Positions 45,152 to 54,902 of a stretch of 60,618 bases of DNA are shown here, one piece after another. The DNA comes from Firmicutes bacterium HGW-Firmicutes-8. Its GTDB lineage: Bacteria > Bacillota > Thermincolia > Thermincolales > UBA2595. Each line of letters starts with the position of its first letter. Position 1 is the first letter of the stretch. The position numbers and the translations under genes are program-made. The stretch spans positions 1-60,618 of the forward strand of contig PGZN01000006.1 of assembly GCA_002840165.1 (NCBI GenBank). Reading direction: 5' to 3'. The notes under the pieces were generated by a model, which had not been told where the DNA came from, searched no databases, and saw only the letters and a list, made by a program, of their open reading frames with translations.

Positions 45152-46549
45152 CTATAATATATAACGGCTGAGATCCTGATTTTTAACGACGTCATCGAGT
45201 TTGCTGCGGACATATTCACGGTCAATAACGATTTCTTTCGACCCAATGTCTGGTGCGGCAAAAGCAATTTCCTCGAGTAATTTCTCTAAAATTGTATGTA
45301 GACGTCGAGCGCCAATGTTTTCTGTCTGTTCATTAACAGTATAAGCTATTTTGGCAATTTCATCAAGAGAATTTTCTGTAAATTTGAGAGCTATTCCTTC
45401 TGTTTCCAAAAGCGCCGTATATTGCTTAATTAGGGCATTCTGCGGCTCTGTGAGAATCTGTTTAAAGTCCTCTTCGGTCAGACTTTCGAGTTCAACACGA
45501 ATCGGAAAACGCCCCTGAAGTTCCGGTATCAGGTCAGACGGCTTGGAAATATGAAAGGCCCCGGCGGCAATAAACAAGATGAAATCGGTTTTGACAGGAC
45601 CATATTTAGTCATTACTGTCGATCCCTCTACAATAGGCAGAATATCTCTTTGCACGCCGCCCCTTGATACATCCGGCCCGGCGCCGCTTTCAGGGGCCGC
45701 TATCTTGTCAATCTCATCGAGAAAAATTATCCCTGTCTGTTCCGCCCGGTCAACCGCTACCGAAACTACCTCATCCATATCGATAAGCTTTTGCGCTTCC
45801 TGCTGGACGAGGATTTTACGGGCTTCACCGACCATTACTTTACGGTGTTTTTTCTTTTTAGGAAAAATCCCGCCTAACATATCCTGCAGATTTATCCCCA
45901 TCTCTTCCACCCCGGAGCCCGAAAAAACCTCGACCATGGGAGTGGAGGAATCATCAACCTCTATTTCGATATATTCGTTTTCCAACTCGCCGCTCAGCAG
46001 CTTCTGCTTCAGATGGTCCCTCTCAAACTGCAGTCTTCTAAGCTTTTGTTCATGTTCATTGTCAACGGCAGGTTCCTGTTTGCCGCCCCCAAATATCATT
46101 TCAAACGGGTTGCGCACTCCTCCGTCTTTTTCCGGCAGGGGCGCCAGAAGCTCAATGATTCGATGTTGGGCAAGGTCCTTGGCCTTTTCCTCGACTTCGG
46201 CTATTTTTTCGTTCTTCACCATCCGGATAGCTGTTTCCACTAAGTCTCTGATCATTGACTCCACATCACGGCCAACATAACCAACTTCCGTAAATTTCGT
46301 GGCCTCGACTTTGACAAAAGGGGCATTGACCAGTTTGGCCAGGCGGCGGGCAATCTCGGTTTTGCCAACCCCGGTTGGCCCTATCATAATAATGTTTTTG
46401 GGGACAACTTCGTCTTTTAATTCCGGAGGCAGCATCCTGCGGCGAAATCTGTTGCGCAGGGCTACAGCCACCGAACGTTTCGCTTTGTTTTGACCTATGA
46501 TATATTTGTCAAGTTCCCCAACTATTTGTTTCGGTGTTAAGTCCTGCAC
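45152..46549 (-). CDS. hslU: ATP-dependent protease ATPase subunit HslU (ClpY)
   Basis: AAA+ unfoldase partner of HslV. Walker [16 protein letters not shown], Walker [13 protein letters not shown], the I domain (about 110-245), and C-terminal [17 protein letters not shown], the tail that enters HslV. At 465 aa it is normal. GTG start behind AGGAGGGG. Confidence 0.98.
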   Translation of the reverse strand: MQDLTPKQIVGELDKYIIGQNKAKRSVAVALRNRFRRRMLPPELKDEVVPKNIIMIGPTGVGKTEIARRLAKLVNAPFVKVEATKFTEVGYVGRDVESMIRDLVETAIRMVKNEKIAEVEEKAKDLAQHRIIELLAPLPEKDGGVRNPFEMIFGGGKQEPAVDNEHEQKLRRLQFERDHLKQKLLSGELENEYIEIEVDDSSTPMVEVFSGSGVEEMGINLQDMLGGIFPKKKKHRKVMVGEARKILVQQEAQKLIDMDEVVSVAVDRAEQTGIIFLDEIDKIAAPESGAGPDVSRGGVQRDILPIVEGSTVMTKYGPVKTDFILFIAAGAFHISKPSDLIPELQGRFPIRVELESLTEEDFKQILTEPQNALIKQYTALLETEGIALKFTENSLDEIAKIAYTVNEQTENIGARRLHTILEKLLEEIAFAAPDIGSKEIVIDREYVRSKLDDVVKNQDLSRYIL

Positions 46550-46561
46550 TTAAGACCCCTC

Positions 46562-47092
46562 CTAAAGTTCTTCAACCGTAATATTGGAATTTGTATAGAC
46601 ACAGATTGAGGCAGCTATTTCCAGAGCCTCTCTGGCAATATCAACTGCCGTCATCGGAGAATGTTTCAACAGGGCCCGGGCTGCCGCCAGGGCGTAAGAA
46701 CCGCCTGAACCGATAGCAGTCACATTGTCATCAGGTTCGATAACTTCCCCATTTCCGGAAATTATCAGCAGGTGTTCCAAATCAGCTACGATCAAAAGGG
46801 CTTCCAATCTCCGCAGTATTTTGTCCATCCGCCACTCTTTGGCCAGCTCTACAGCTGCCCTGGGCAGGTTCCCGCGGTATTCTTCGAGTTTCTTCTCAAA
46901 TTTTTCGAATAAAGTGAAGGCATCGGCGACAGAGCCCGCAAATCCGGCAATAACCTGATCATTATACAACCGGCGGACCTTTTTAGCCTTGTGTTTAAGA
47001 ATCATGTTACCCCCGAAGGTAACCTGGCCGTCACCGGCGATCGCTACTTTGCCGTTAAGCCTGACAGCTACAATAGTCGTTCCCTGAAACAT
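46562..47092 (-). CDS. hslV: ATP-dependent protease peptidase subunit HslV (ClpQ)
   Basis: Proteasome-like Thr or Ser protease. The N-terminus [20 protein letters not shown] suggests a four-residue propeptide with T5 or T6 exposed after cleavage, where Bacillus ClpQ exposes Ser. GDGQVTFG and the C-terminal [17 protein letters not shown] are typical. ATG start, 12 bp before hslU. Confidence 0.97.
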   Translation of the reverse strand: MFQGTTIVAVRLNGKVAIAGDGQVTFGGNMILKHKAKKVRRLYNDQVIAGFAGSVADAFTLFEKFEKKLEEYRGNLPRAAVELAKEWRMDKILRRLEALLIVADLEHLLIISGNGEVIEPDDNVTAIGSGGSYALAAARALLKHSPMTAVDIAREALEIAASICVYTNSNITVEEL

Positions 47093-47103
47093 TTTATTCC
47101 CTC

Positions 47104-48006
47104 CTAAGCCCGCGGGTGAGTTTTTTCATAGACTGATAAAAGTCTTTCCTTCGAAACATGGGTGTAAATCTGGGTCGTCGACATTTTTACATGGCCCAGC
47201 AGTTCCTGAACAGACCTCAGGTCAGCCCCACCGTCTAAAAGGTGGGTGGCAAAAGAGTGTCTTAAGGTATGAGGACTGACCTTGCGCTGAATGCTTATCT
47301 GTTTAACATATTTATCAACGATATTTCTGACACTTCTGGCTGTAAGACGGCCGCCGTTCTTGTTCAAGAAAAGCGGTTTGGCATCTCTTTTTCCGCCCAG
47401 GGCAGGTCTGCCGCCAGCCAGATACATGGTCAAGGCTTTGATAGCGTATGACCCAACCGGAACAATCCTTTCTTTTGAGCCTTTACCCATTACCCTGGCG
47501 TATCCGAGAGACAAATCGATATCCCCTGGATCAAGTCCCACAAGTTCACTAACCCGTAGCCCACTTGAATACAAAACCTCAAGGATGGCCCTGTCCCGGA
47601 GACCCGCCGGGGTACTAATATCAGGAGCCTGGACCAGGGCCCAGGCCCCATCCTGGGAAAGGGGCTCAGGCAGCCTCTTTTCAAGTTTTGGGGTTGATAC
47701 CATCAGCAGGGGGTTTTCGGTCAGGATTTCTTCACGGCTTAAATAACGAAAAAAGGCCCTTAAACTAGCCATTTTTCTGGCTATGGAAGTCTTCTTCAGG
47801 CCGCTTCTCTGCAGCAGCGCCAGGTGTTTGCGGACTATCAGGCGGTCAACCTGATGAGGCCGGATTTTTTCACCCGGTGTTTTAAGTTCTCCAGCCAAAA
47901 AATCAATGAACTGCCAGATATCATTTTGGTAACTTTCTATCGTCCTGGGGGAAGCATTTTTCTCTACCCTAAGATAAATTATGAAACTATCGAGGAATGT
48001 ATACAT
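47104..48006 (-). CDS. xerC: Tyrosine recombinase XerC (CodV)
   Basis: Chromosome-dimer resolving recombinase. N-terminal SAM-like domain ([20 protein letters not shown]); catalytic residues can be placed as Arg in [10 protein letters not shown], His-x-x-Arg in [15 protein letters not shown], His in [15 protein letters not shown], and Tyr within the same block. The 300-aa length is normal. It lies before hslV as codV does in Bacillus, so it is the housekeeping enzyme and not a mobile integrase. Confidence 0.95.
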   Translation of the reverse strand: MYTFLDSFIIYLRVEKNASPRTIESYQNDIWQFIDFLAGELKTPGEKIRPHQVDRLIVRKHLALLQRSGLKKTSIARKMASLRAFFRYLSREEILTENPLLMVSTPKLEKRLPEPLSQDGAWALVQAPDISTPAGLRDRAILEVLYSSGLRVSELVGLDPGDIDLSLGYARVMGKGSKERIVPVGSYAIKALTMYLAGGRPALGGKRDAKPLFLNKNGGRLTARSVRNIVDKYVKQISIQRKVSPHTLRHSFATHLLDGGADLRSVQELLGHVKMSTTQIYTHVSKERLLSVYEKTHPRA

Positions 48007-48033
48007 ATCACTTCCCCCTCGCTTCTTATAAGT

Positions 48034-48170
48034 TTCTAGTTGCTAGTTGCTAGTTGCTAGTTGCTAGTTCCTAGTCGCCAGTATAAAAACAAACTTGGGA
48101 CCCCTATTTGGCGAAGACTATATCTCCCCACCTACAAACTAGCAACTAACAACTAGGAACTAGGAACTCC
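48034..48170. repeat. Heptamer inverted-repeat element, copy E4
   Basis: Left arm 48034-48081 (ttctagttgctagttgctag and four more units), right arm 48133-48170 (acaaactagcaactaacaac and on to ggaactcc). Its core is short and unlike the others. The right arm encodes the last residues of TrmFO (EFLVPSC and the stop TAG), so the repeat has become coding at its edge. The left arm ends 28 bases before the xerC start. Confidence 0.9.
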
Positions 48171-49465
48171 TTTTTGAATCGTTCCAACTCAACCAAAGCT
48201 CTTTCTGAAAGTGTTCTGTACTTAAGCTTCTTGTCCTTGATTCTCTCGTCCAGAGGAGGGAGCAGGCCAAAGTTGACATTCATCGGCTGAAAGTGCTTGG
48301 GGTCAGCCTCTGTTATATATTTGCACAGGGCGCCATGGGCAGTATCTGCGGGAAACACGACAGGTTCCTTCGCCAGGAACCGGCGGGCGGCATTTATACC
48401 TGCTACAAGACCCATCGCGGCTGACTCAACATAACCTTCAACCCCGGTAATCTGACCGGCGAAAAACAGGTTATCATCATTCTTCAACTGAAGAGTTGGC
48501 TTCAGCAGTTCCGGTGAATTTATAAAATTATTCCGGTGCATTACACCAAAACGGGCAAATTCAGCATTTTCGAGCCCGGGAATCATCCTGAAAACCCTTT
48601 TTTGGTCCTCAAATTTCAGGTGGGTTTGGAAGCCTACAATATTGAACAGGGTGCCGTCTGTATTGTCCTGTCTCAACTGCACCACAGCATACGGCCTTTG
48701 CCCGGTCCGCGGATCAGTTAACCCGACAGGCTTCAGCGGCCCGAACAGAAGGGTCTGAATTCCTCTTGAAGCCAGCTCTTCTACAGGCATACAGCCCTCA
48801 AAAAATATCTCTTTTTCAAATTCATGAAGGCGTACCCGTTCGGCATTCACGAGGGCCAGATAAAATTTTCCATACTCTTCTTTGTTCATCGGGCAGTTAA
48901 GATAGGCAGCCTCGCCTTTGTCATATCTAGAAGCCCGAAATATCTTGTCAAGATTAAGAGATTCGTGTAACACAATAGGGGCTGCCGCGTCATAAAAGTA
49001 AAAGTATTCTTTTCCAGTCAAATCCTTAATTGCTGCCGCCATTGCTTCTGATGTCAAAGGCCCTGTGGCAATAACCACAGGGTTCCCGGTAGTAATTTCT
49101 GTAACTTCTTCTCTGATCAATTCTATGTTTGGGTGCTGGGATACCATAGTCGTTACCAAACGGGCAAATTCAGCCCTGTCTACAGCCAGGGCGCCCCCGG
49201 CCGGAACCGATGTCTTATCGGCACACTCTATAATAACAGAACCCAGTCGACGCATTTCTTCTTTCAATAACCCAACGGCATTCTCCAGGGAATTTCCCCT
49301 CAGGGAGTTGCTGCAGACAAGTTCGGCGATAAAATCCGTATGATGGGCCGGTGATTTTTTCTGTGGTCTCATCTCAAACAGCCTGACTTTTACCCCTCTT
49401 ACAGCCAATTGCCAAGCCGCTTCCGACCCAGCCAGCCCAGCCCCAATCACTGTAACTTGATTCAT
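48146..49465 (-). CDS. trmFO: Folate-dependent tRNA m5U54 methyltransferase TrmFO (Gid)
   Basis: Flavoprotein that methylates U54 of tRNA using methylene-THF. N-terminal FAD loop [18 protein letters not shown], then [32 protein letters not shown] and [19 protein letters not shown]. The 439-aa length is normal, but the last seven residues EFLVPSC are encoded by heptamer repeat E4, so the native C-terminus was probably replaced. ATG start. Confidence 0.96.
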   Translation of the reverse strand: MNQVTVIGAGLAGSEAAWQLAVRGVKVRLFEMRPQKKSPAHHTDFIAELVCSNSLRGNSLENAVGLLKEEMRRLGSVIIECADKTSVPAGGALAVDRAEFARLVTTMVSQHPNIELIREEVTEITTGNPVVIATGPLTSEAMAAAIKDLTGKEYFYFYDAAAPIVLHESLNLDKIFRASRYDKGEAAYLNCPMNKEEYGKFYLALVNAERVRLHEFEKEIFFEGCMPVEELASRGIQTLLFGPLKPVGLTDPRTGQRPYAVVQLRQDNTDGTLFNIVGFQTHLKFEDQKRVFRMIPGLENAEFARFGVMHRNNFINSPELLKPTLQLKNDDNLFFAGQITGVEGYVESAAMGLVAGINAARRFLAKEPVVFPADTAHGALCKYITEADPKHFQPMNVNFGLLPPLDERIKDKKLKYRTLSERALVELERFKKEFLVPSC

Positions 49466-49490
49466 CTGTTTTTCACTTCTCGTTTCATTT

Positions 49491-49678
49491 TAGTTGCTAG
49501 TTGCTAGTTGCTAGTTGCTAGCCCCGTTAAATAAAATAATACAAAGAGGCGTCGTGATTTATTGGAAGCCTGAGAACACAGAGAGCCATCAATAACTCCT
49601 ACTCCCCTGTTCAATCTCCCTCGGAGCCCGAAGGGCGTAGAGCACTCTCCACTCTCCACTCTCCACTAGCAACAACTC
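49491..49678. repeat. Heptamer inverted-repeat element, copy E5
   Basis: Left arm 49491-49521 (tagttgctagttgctagttg and on). The right arm 49644-49678 has a different word, tandem TCTCCAC (actctccactctccactctc) ending in ctagcaacaactcg. The core holds ccctcggagcccgaagggcg (about 49618-49637), nearly identical to E1, and acagagagccatcaataact (about 49573-49592), shared with the phrase-repeat regions at 139 and 54310. The stop of topA lies four bases beyond the right arm. Confidence 0.88.
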
Positions 49679-49681
49679 GTC

Positions 49682-51772
49682 TTACTGTTCCTCGACTTTC
49701 TCCTTATAACCACATTGAGGCCCCACGCAGCTCAAAAAGCTCCCCTTATTTGCTGACGATTTTTGTACCAGCATGCTGCTGCATTGGGGACATTTTTTAT
49801 TTGTAGGGGCATCCCAGCTGACAAAACCGCATTCCGGATACTTGCTGCACCCGTAAAATCTTCTCCCCTTTTTGCTTCTCTTGAGAATTACCTCGCCTCC
49901 ACATTCGGGGCATTTAACCCCGATACCTTCAAGTAAAGGCTTAGTGTTTTTACACTGCGGAAAACCCGGGCAGGCCAGAAATTTTCCAAACCGGCCCATT
50001 TTTACTACCAGATTACGGCCGCAGAGTTCGCATACTTCGCTGCTCACCTCGTCCTCTATCTCTACAACCCCGATATTCTTTTCAGCTTTTTCCAAAGTCT
50101 CCTGGAACGGTGTATAAAAATCCGCCAGGATTTTTACCCAGTCTTCTTCTTTTTCCTCAACAAGGTCAAGTTTATCTTCCATCGCCGCGGTAAATTGAAT
50201 ATCAATTACCTCCGGGAAGTGTTCTTTTAACAAGGCCACAACAACAAAGCCAAGCTCAGTTGGGTAAAACTGCTTTTCTGCTTTAGTTACATATCGTCTT
50301 TTCTGGATTGTTTCCACAATAGGGGCATAGGTACTGGGGCGCCCGATTCCGTTTTCCTCCAGAGCTTTGATCAGCGAGGCGTCGGTATACCTCGGGGGCG
50401 GCTGGGTAAAATGCTGTTTGGGAATGAGTGAGACGAGCTTTAAAACCAGTCCCACCGATAACTCCGGTAGAGAACGCTCTTCGTCATTTTCCCCATTATC
50501 CTGGCTTTCGGTATATATTTTCATAAATCCCGGGAATTTTACAACAGACCCGGTAGCCCGGAAAAGGTAATCCCCTGCCGTGATATCTACTGTGGTAGTA
50601 TCAAGCACAGCGGGGTTCATCTGGCTGGCCAGGAACCTGTCCCAGATAAGTTTATAGAGCTTATACTGGTCCCTTGACAGGAACTGCTTTATTTTGTTTG
50701 GCTCGCGCCATACTGTTGTCGGCCTGATAGCCTCATGAGCATTCTGGCTCCTGCTTTTATTCGCGTACTGTTTGGGGACCTCCGGCTTGTAATCCCGATC
50801 GAATTTTTCCAGGATATATTCAGCCGCCTCTGTTTGAGCCGTTTCCGAAACCCTCGTGGAATCGGTCCTGATATATGTAACCAGACCGGCTGTGCCCTCT
50901 TTGCCGATATCGAGCCCCTCATAGAGCTGCTGGGCCACCTGCATCGTTTTGCGGGCCGCAAAGTTTAATTTCCGGTATGCCTCCTGCTGCATAGTACTTG
51001 TCGTAAAAGGCGGCGAGGGATACTTTTTCTTCTCTTTTTTCTTGATATCCTTAACCACATACCGAACCCCGTCCAGGTCTGACATTACTTTATTCATGCC
51101 CTCCTGGTCGGTGAGATTTATTTTTTCTTTTTTATATTGGGCCAGTTTAGCTTCAATGTCTGCTTTACTTTTGGCTTTTTTGAACAATCCGGTGAGAGTC
51201 CAGTATTCTTCCGGAACAAATACGTTAATTTCTTCTTCCCGGTCACAAATAAGTCTTACAGCTACAGACTGGACACGCCCGGCGCTAAGTCCTTTCTTTA
51301 CCTTTCGCCAGAGCAGGGGACTCAGCTTGTAACCTACCAAGCGGTCCAATATCCTGCGGGCCTGCTGGGCATTAACCCTTGCCCAGTCGATTGTACGGGG
51401 ATGCTGCATAGCATTCTTAACAGCATCTTTCGTAATTTCATTAAATTCAACCCGGCTTTTTTCAGTATCTTTAATGTTTAACAGGTTCTGCAGATGCCAG
51501 GCGATGGCTTCCCCCTCCCGGTCGGGGTCAGGGGCTAACAGAATCTTGTCCGCTTTTTTCGCGGCAGCCCGCAGTTCTTTGATGAGTTCACCTTTACCCC
51601 TGATAGCAATGTATTTAGGTTTAAACTGGTTTTCTACATCGACACCCAGCTGGCTCTTGGGCAGATCCCGGACATGCCCCATGGAAGCTTTAACGGTATA
51701 CTTTTTCCCAAGAAATTTACCGATTGTTTTTGCTTTGGCAGGTGACTCAACAATTACCAAATACTTTGACAA
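49682..51772 (-). CDS. topA: DNA topoisomerase I
   Basis: Type IA topoisomerase that relaxes negative supercoils. Toprim domain KYLVIVESPAKAKTIGKFLG and DPDREGEAIAWHL; active-site tyrosine in GLVTYIRTDSTRVS. The C-terminus has three zinc-ribbon units: CELCGRNLVVKMGRFGKFLA, CPECGGEVILKRSKKGRRFY, CPQCSSMLVQKSSANKGSFL, the last one with a CVGPQCG ending. TTG 51772 (696 aa) follows GAGGTGG; the frame extends upstream into dprA. Confidence 0.98.
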   Translation of the reverse strand: MSKYLVIVESPAKAKTIGKFLGKKYTVKASMGHVRDLPKSQLGVDVENQFKPKYIAIRGKGELIKELRAAAKKADKILLAPDPDREGEAIAWHLQNLLNIKDTEKSRVEFNEITKDAVKNAMQHPRTIDWARVNAQQARRILDRLVGYKLSPLLWRKVKKGLSAGRVQSVAVRLICDREEEINVFVPEEYWTLTGLFKKAKSKADIEAKLAQYKKEKINLTDQEGMNKVMSDLDGVRYVVKDIKKKEKKKYPSPPFTTSTMQQEAYRKLNFAARKTMQVAQQLYEGLDIGKEGTAGLVTYIRTDSTRVSETAQTEAAEYILEKFDRDYKPEVPKQYANKSRSQNAHEAIRPTTVWREPNKIKQFLSRDQYKLYKLIWDRFLASQMNPAVLDTTTVDITAGDYLFRATGSVVKFPGFMKIYTESQDNGENDEERSLPELSVGLVLKLVSLIPKQHFTQPPPRYTDASLIKALEENGIGRPSTYAPIVETIQKRRYVTKAEKQFYPTELGFVVVALLKEHFPEVIDIQFTAAMEDKLDLVEEKEEDWVKILADFYTPFQETLEKAEKNIGVVEIEDEVSSEVCELCGRNLVVKMGRFGKFLACPGFPQCKNTKPLLEGIGVKCPECGGEVILKRSKKGRRFYGCSKYPECGFVSWDAPTNKKCPQCSSMLVQKSSANKGSFLSCVGPQCGYKEKVEEQ

Positions 51773-51785
51773 GATTACCACCTCA

Positions 51786-52880
51786 TTAATTACTGAGGCA
51801 ACGAACATATCGCTGCCCAGGGAGCTGTACGACCAGCCCTTTCATTTCCATCAAAAGCAAAATCGACAGAACTTCCGACGATTTCAATCCTGTTTTATCA
51901 ATTATCACTTCACTGCATACAGGGTCATCTGAAATAATATTATATACTTTTTTTTCTTTTTGAGTCAAATCCTCAGTGGGGTCTTCATCCCGGCACTTGT
52001 TTAAGTCCAGCTCATATCCCAGTTCATCGAGTATGTCTGCTGCTTCTTCGGTAAGCCTGGCCCCTTGTTTTATTAACCAGTGGGCCCCTTTATTCAGCTT
52101 ATTGGTTACCTGTCCCGGAACGGCAAACACGTCCCGGCCCTGCTCCAGAGCAAAATCAGCAGTAATCAGGGAACCGCTTTTCTCTGCTGCTTCAACCACC
52201 AAAACACCTGCGGACAACCCGCTGATCAACCGGTTGCGCTGTGGAAAGTTACCTGCTGCAGGTGATGTCCCAGGTGGAAATTCACTGATTACCGCTCCCT
52301 TTTCTATTATTTCCGCCATGATTTTTTTATTCTCAGGAGGATATACTACATCTACCCCACAGCCCAATACCGCTACAGTGGGTTTCACTGCTCTTAAGGC
52401 TCCCTTATGGGCCGCCGTGTCAATTCCTCTGGCCATTCCGGAGACAACACACAAGCCTGCTTCAGCGAGTTCAAAAGCAATTCTTTCGGCCACAGTTAAA
52501 CCGTAGTAGGTCGCCTTCCTGGCCCCCACAACTGAAAACATGGGACTCTGTAAGACTTCAATATTTCCCCTTACATACAGGGCCTTAGGCGGATCGAAAA
52601 TCTGCTTCAGACGCGGCGGGTATGCGGAGTCATCTACGAAAACGGTTTTGATACCTGCCCGCTTAAGCCTTTGTATTTCTTTATCAGGATCTAAACGGTT
52701 TCGTTTGGCCAGGAGGTCGGCAACTACCGGGCGGGTAATCCCGGGCACAGCCTGCAGTTCCCTTTCGCTGGCCAACCATACCGCTTGCGGACAGCCGAAA
52801 ACATTAATCAATTTGGCCAACCGGAGCGGTCCTAAGCCATTAACCATACTTAACAATACATAATAATCTTTCGCATCCAA
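51786..52880 (-). CDS. dprA: DNA processing protein DprA/Smf
   Basis: Binds incoming single-stranded DNA and loads RecA. The Rossmann-like core has FSVVGARKATYYGLTVAERI, VVSGMARGIDTAAHKGAL, VAVLGCGVDVVYPPENKKIM and FPQRNRLISGLSAGVLVVEA. An N-terminal HhH-like domain and a C-terminal winged helix (about 310-360) complete it. I prefer TTG 52880 (MDAKDYYVLLSM, 364 aa), since AGGAG lies eight bases before it; the frame is open up to 52946. Precedes topA as usual. Confidence 0.95.
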   Translation of the reverse strand: MDAKDYYVLLSMVNGLGPLRLAKLINVFGCPQAVWLASERELQAVPGITRPVVADLLAKRNRLDPDKEIQRLKRAGIKTVFVDDSAYPPRLKQIFDPPKALYVRGNIEVLQSPMFSVVGARKATYYGLTVAERIAFELAEAGLCVVSGMARGIDTAAHKGALRAVKPTVAVLGCGVDVVYPPENKKIMAEIIEKGAVISEFPPGTSPAAGNFPQRNRLISGLSAGVLVVEAAEKSGSLITADFALEQGRDVFAVPGQVTNKLNKGAHWLIKQGARLTEEAADILDELGYELDLNKCRDEDPTEDLTQKEKKVYNIISDDPVCSEVIIDKTGLKSSEVLSILLLMEMKGLVVQLPGQRYVRCLSN

Positions 52881-52972
52881 TTCCGGCGCTCCTAAACCCG
52901 GTGGTCGACTACCAATAACCGGCTGCCGCCAAAAAACATTTACCAAACCGGTGGATATAGTCTAATCCGGCA

Positions 52973-53956
52973 TTATACCCTAACTGTCTTTAGTCTTTTT
53001 CGGGGTAAGTTCTTATTTTCCTGCTTAGATGGTAAAAATTTGTCTGAGGCCAGATTAACCAAATTCTTTAGGCTTTGCCTGGAGTTAAGCAGATCTGTGT
53101 AAAGGTCTCCCACATCTGCGAGCCGGTCGCTAATATTGTCAATCCGAAAGTCGTTCGGTAAAACCCGGCCCGTTTTAATTTCATCCCAGGTCAGCGGTGT
53201 CGAAACCGGAGCCCCGGGAAGGGGGCGCAGGCTGTATTGAAATGTCATCGTCTTACCCCTCGTATTCTGCAGATAATCTAAATAAACCTTTCCGGTCCGG
53301 TCAGTGATGAGCCGTTCTAAGGTAGTCTTCTGTGGAAAAACGGAATGGATTTGGCGGCAGATAAATTCTACGGCATTTCTGACTTCCTGGTAGGTATATT
53401 CCGGTATAATCGGGACAAAGATATGCAGTCCGGTTGCCCCTGAGGTCTTTGGATAACCCTCCAACCCAAATTGGCTGAGAGCTTCTTTAACCATCAATGC
53501 TATTTCCAGGGTATCTGTAAAAGCGGCCGGTTCAAATGGATCGAGGTCAAAAACAGCTATGTCGGGATAGTTGATGCGGGGAATTTTAGCCAGCCAGATG
53601 TGCAGCTCAATACAGGCTTGGTTCGCCAGCCATAATAGAGCAGCCCGTTCGTTACAGACAATATAGTTAACCGTTTTTTTTACATCAGGCGAGTCCACCG
53701 GAAAAATGGTCAGCCATTCCGGTCCGTAGTCAGGACAGTCCTTCTGATAAAACATTTGTCCATCTACTCCATCAGGATACCTGCTCATCACAAACAGCCG
53801 GTCCCGCAGATATGGCAGTAAAACGTCTGCCATGTCAGCATAGTATTTTATCAGTTCCGCCTTCGTAATCCCGTCATCAGGCCACATCAACTTGTCCAGA
53901 TTAGTCAGCCGCACCGTCTTACCGTCAACAATGACCTCTTTAACATTACTTTTCAT
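52973..53956 (-). CDS. LigD-type primase/polymerase domain protein (NHEJ)
   Basis: Stand-alone archaeo-eukaryotic primase fold of the LigD polymerase family, 327 aa, which fills gaps during end joining, favouring ribonucleotides. Motif I is FDLDPF with its two aspartates, motif II SGATGLHIFVP with Ser-x-His form, motif III VYLDYLQN with the third aspartate. N-terminal VRLTNLDKLMWPDDGITKAE is typical. In Mycobacterium and Pseudomonas this is fused to the ligase; here it is a separate gene, with ku and the ligase just upstream but 0.9 kb of repeats in between. Confidence 0.95.
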   Translation of the reverse strand: MKSNVKEVIVDGKTVRLTNLDKLMWPDDGITKAELIKYYADMADVLLPYLRDRLFVMSRYPDGVDGQMFYQKDCPDYGPEWLTIFPVDSPDVKKTVNYIVCNERAALLWLANQACIELHIWLAKIPRINYPDIAVFDLDPFEPAAFTDTLEIALMVKEALSQFGLEGYPKTSGATGLHIFVPIIPEYTYQEVRNAVEFICRQIHSVFPQKTTLERLITDRTGKVYLDYLQNTRGKTMTFQYSLRPLPGAPVSTPLTWDEIKTGRVLPNDFRIDNISDRLADVGDLYTDLLNSRQSLKNLVNLASDKFLPSKQENKNLPRKRLKTVRV

Positions 53957-54893
53957 AATAAATCCCCCAGACAGAAATAGTTTCTACTTCCAGTTGATAT
54001 CAGCCATTGTTCGCATAAGAGTCTTTAAAAAGAAGTCACAGAGTACTTAGCGCAGCAAAGCTGCAACCAATCATTTGAAAAAGGCCGCGGATGACGCGGA
54101 TGAACGCGGATTAGAACGACGCGGATAAAACATATATAAATTAAGAAGGTGAAAAATATTTAATTTTTGTTTTATTATCTGCGTTCCCAAGAGGAATACC
54201 AGTGAACATCCGCGTTTATCAACGTCATCCGCGGCTAATTAAAAAATCATTTTTTCTGACCCTAGGCCAATTAAAATTTAGTTTTAAAAATAAACTTTCA
54301 CGAAGTAGTAGTACAAAGAGTAATCAGTAATATCTACTCTTCAGTTCAATTTGGTTACTTTGCACCTTGAGAAATAATTAAATATAAAAACATAATTACT
54401 ACTCGGATATTCTTACCCTCGATTTTCTTACTTACATAGATGTAGCCTCTGGTAATTAATCTATGGAGTCCAAGTTACTTCGCGGCTCTTTAATAACGCG
54501 GAGTTCGCGGAGATAACGGAGCACGCGGAGAAAAAAGAAAACTCATGGTTTCAAAACACTGTTTACAAAGTTTTTTGTTTTATAAAATTTGACACTAAAA
54601 AAACTTAACAAGTTAATTTTTTATCTCCGCGCTCTCCGCATCCTCTGCGGTCTCCGCGGTTGTTTATTAAGCAGAACTATGTTGGGCAGAAAAGAATACT
54701 GATTAGACCTGTAACTGTTTTTTTGTTTTGTACATATTTTATTTTAATTATCAACTTGCTTCGGAAGAAGGAATCAGTATGGGTTACTGATTTCTCTCTG
54801 TGTCCTCTAACTCGGCCTCTGTGAACTCTGTGGTTTCTTTTTCCCTTCAGAGCCGCAGGCATAAAGCAATTGTCAATTGTCAATTATCAATTG
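53957..54893. repeat. Gene-free block of phrase-like repeats within the NHEJ cluster
   Basis: No coding potential I can support. From left: a GCGGAT arm at 54085-54131 (ccgcggatgacgcggatgaa and on) and an inverted counterpart at 54207-54234 (catccgcgtttatcaacgtc); the module agtagtacaaagagtaatca at 54307-54326; an AT-rich stretch; GCGGAG phrases at 54497-54532 and their inverted form at 54624-54660; a CACAGAG-type phrase at 54786-54838 (tctctctgtgtcctctaact); and the heptamer array at 54866-54902. The part 54280-54740 aligns by eye with 90-440 in the same orientation. Confidence 0.85.
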
Positions 54894-54902
54894 TCAATTA
54901 TT
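54866..54902. repeat. TCAATTG heptamer array at the ligase stop codon
   Basis: Five units of caattgt/caattat (caattgtcaattgtcaatta and on). On the minus strand this reads CAATTGA with TGA every seven bases, so stops fall in all three frames. The TGA that ends the ligase gene is within the first unit. Just upstream, cagagccgcaggcataaagc (54847-54866) loosely resembles the E1/E5 core module. Confidence 0.85.

Noticed and set aside
45579-46280. 233-codon plus-strand frame
   Set aside because: Antisense shadow of hslU; Ser-rich composition is the usual mark of such shadows.
47104-48006. Tyrosine recombinase as a sign of an integrated element
   Set aside because: Its place before hslVU-codY is the codV position of the housekeeping XerC; no att-like repeats or phage genes adjoin.
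54677-54883. 68-codon minus-strand frame
   Set aside because: It lies within the phrase-repeat block and translates the CACAGAG-type words; no ribosome site.
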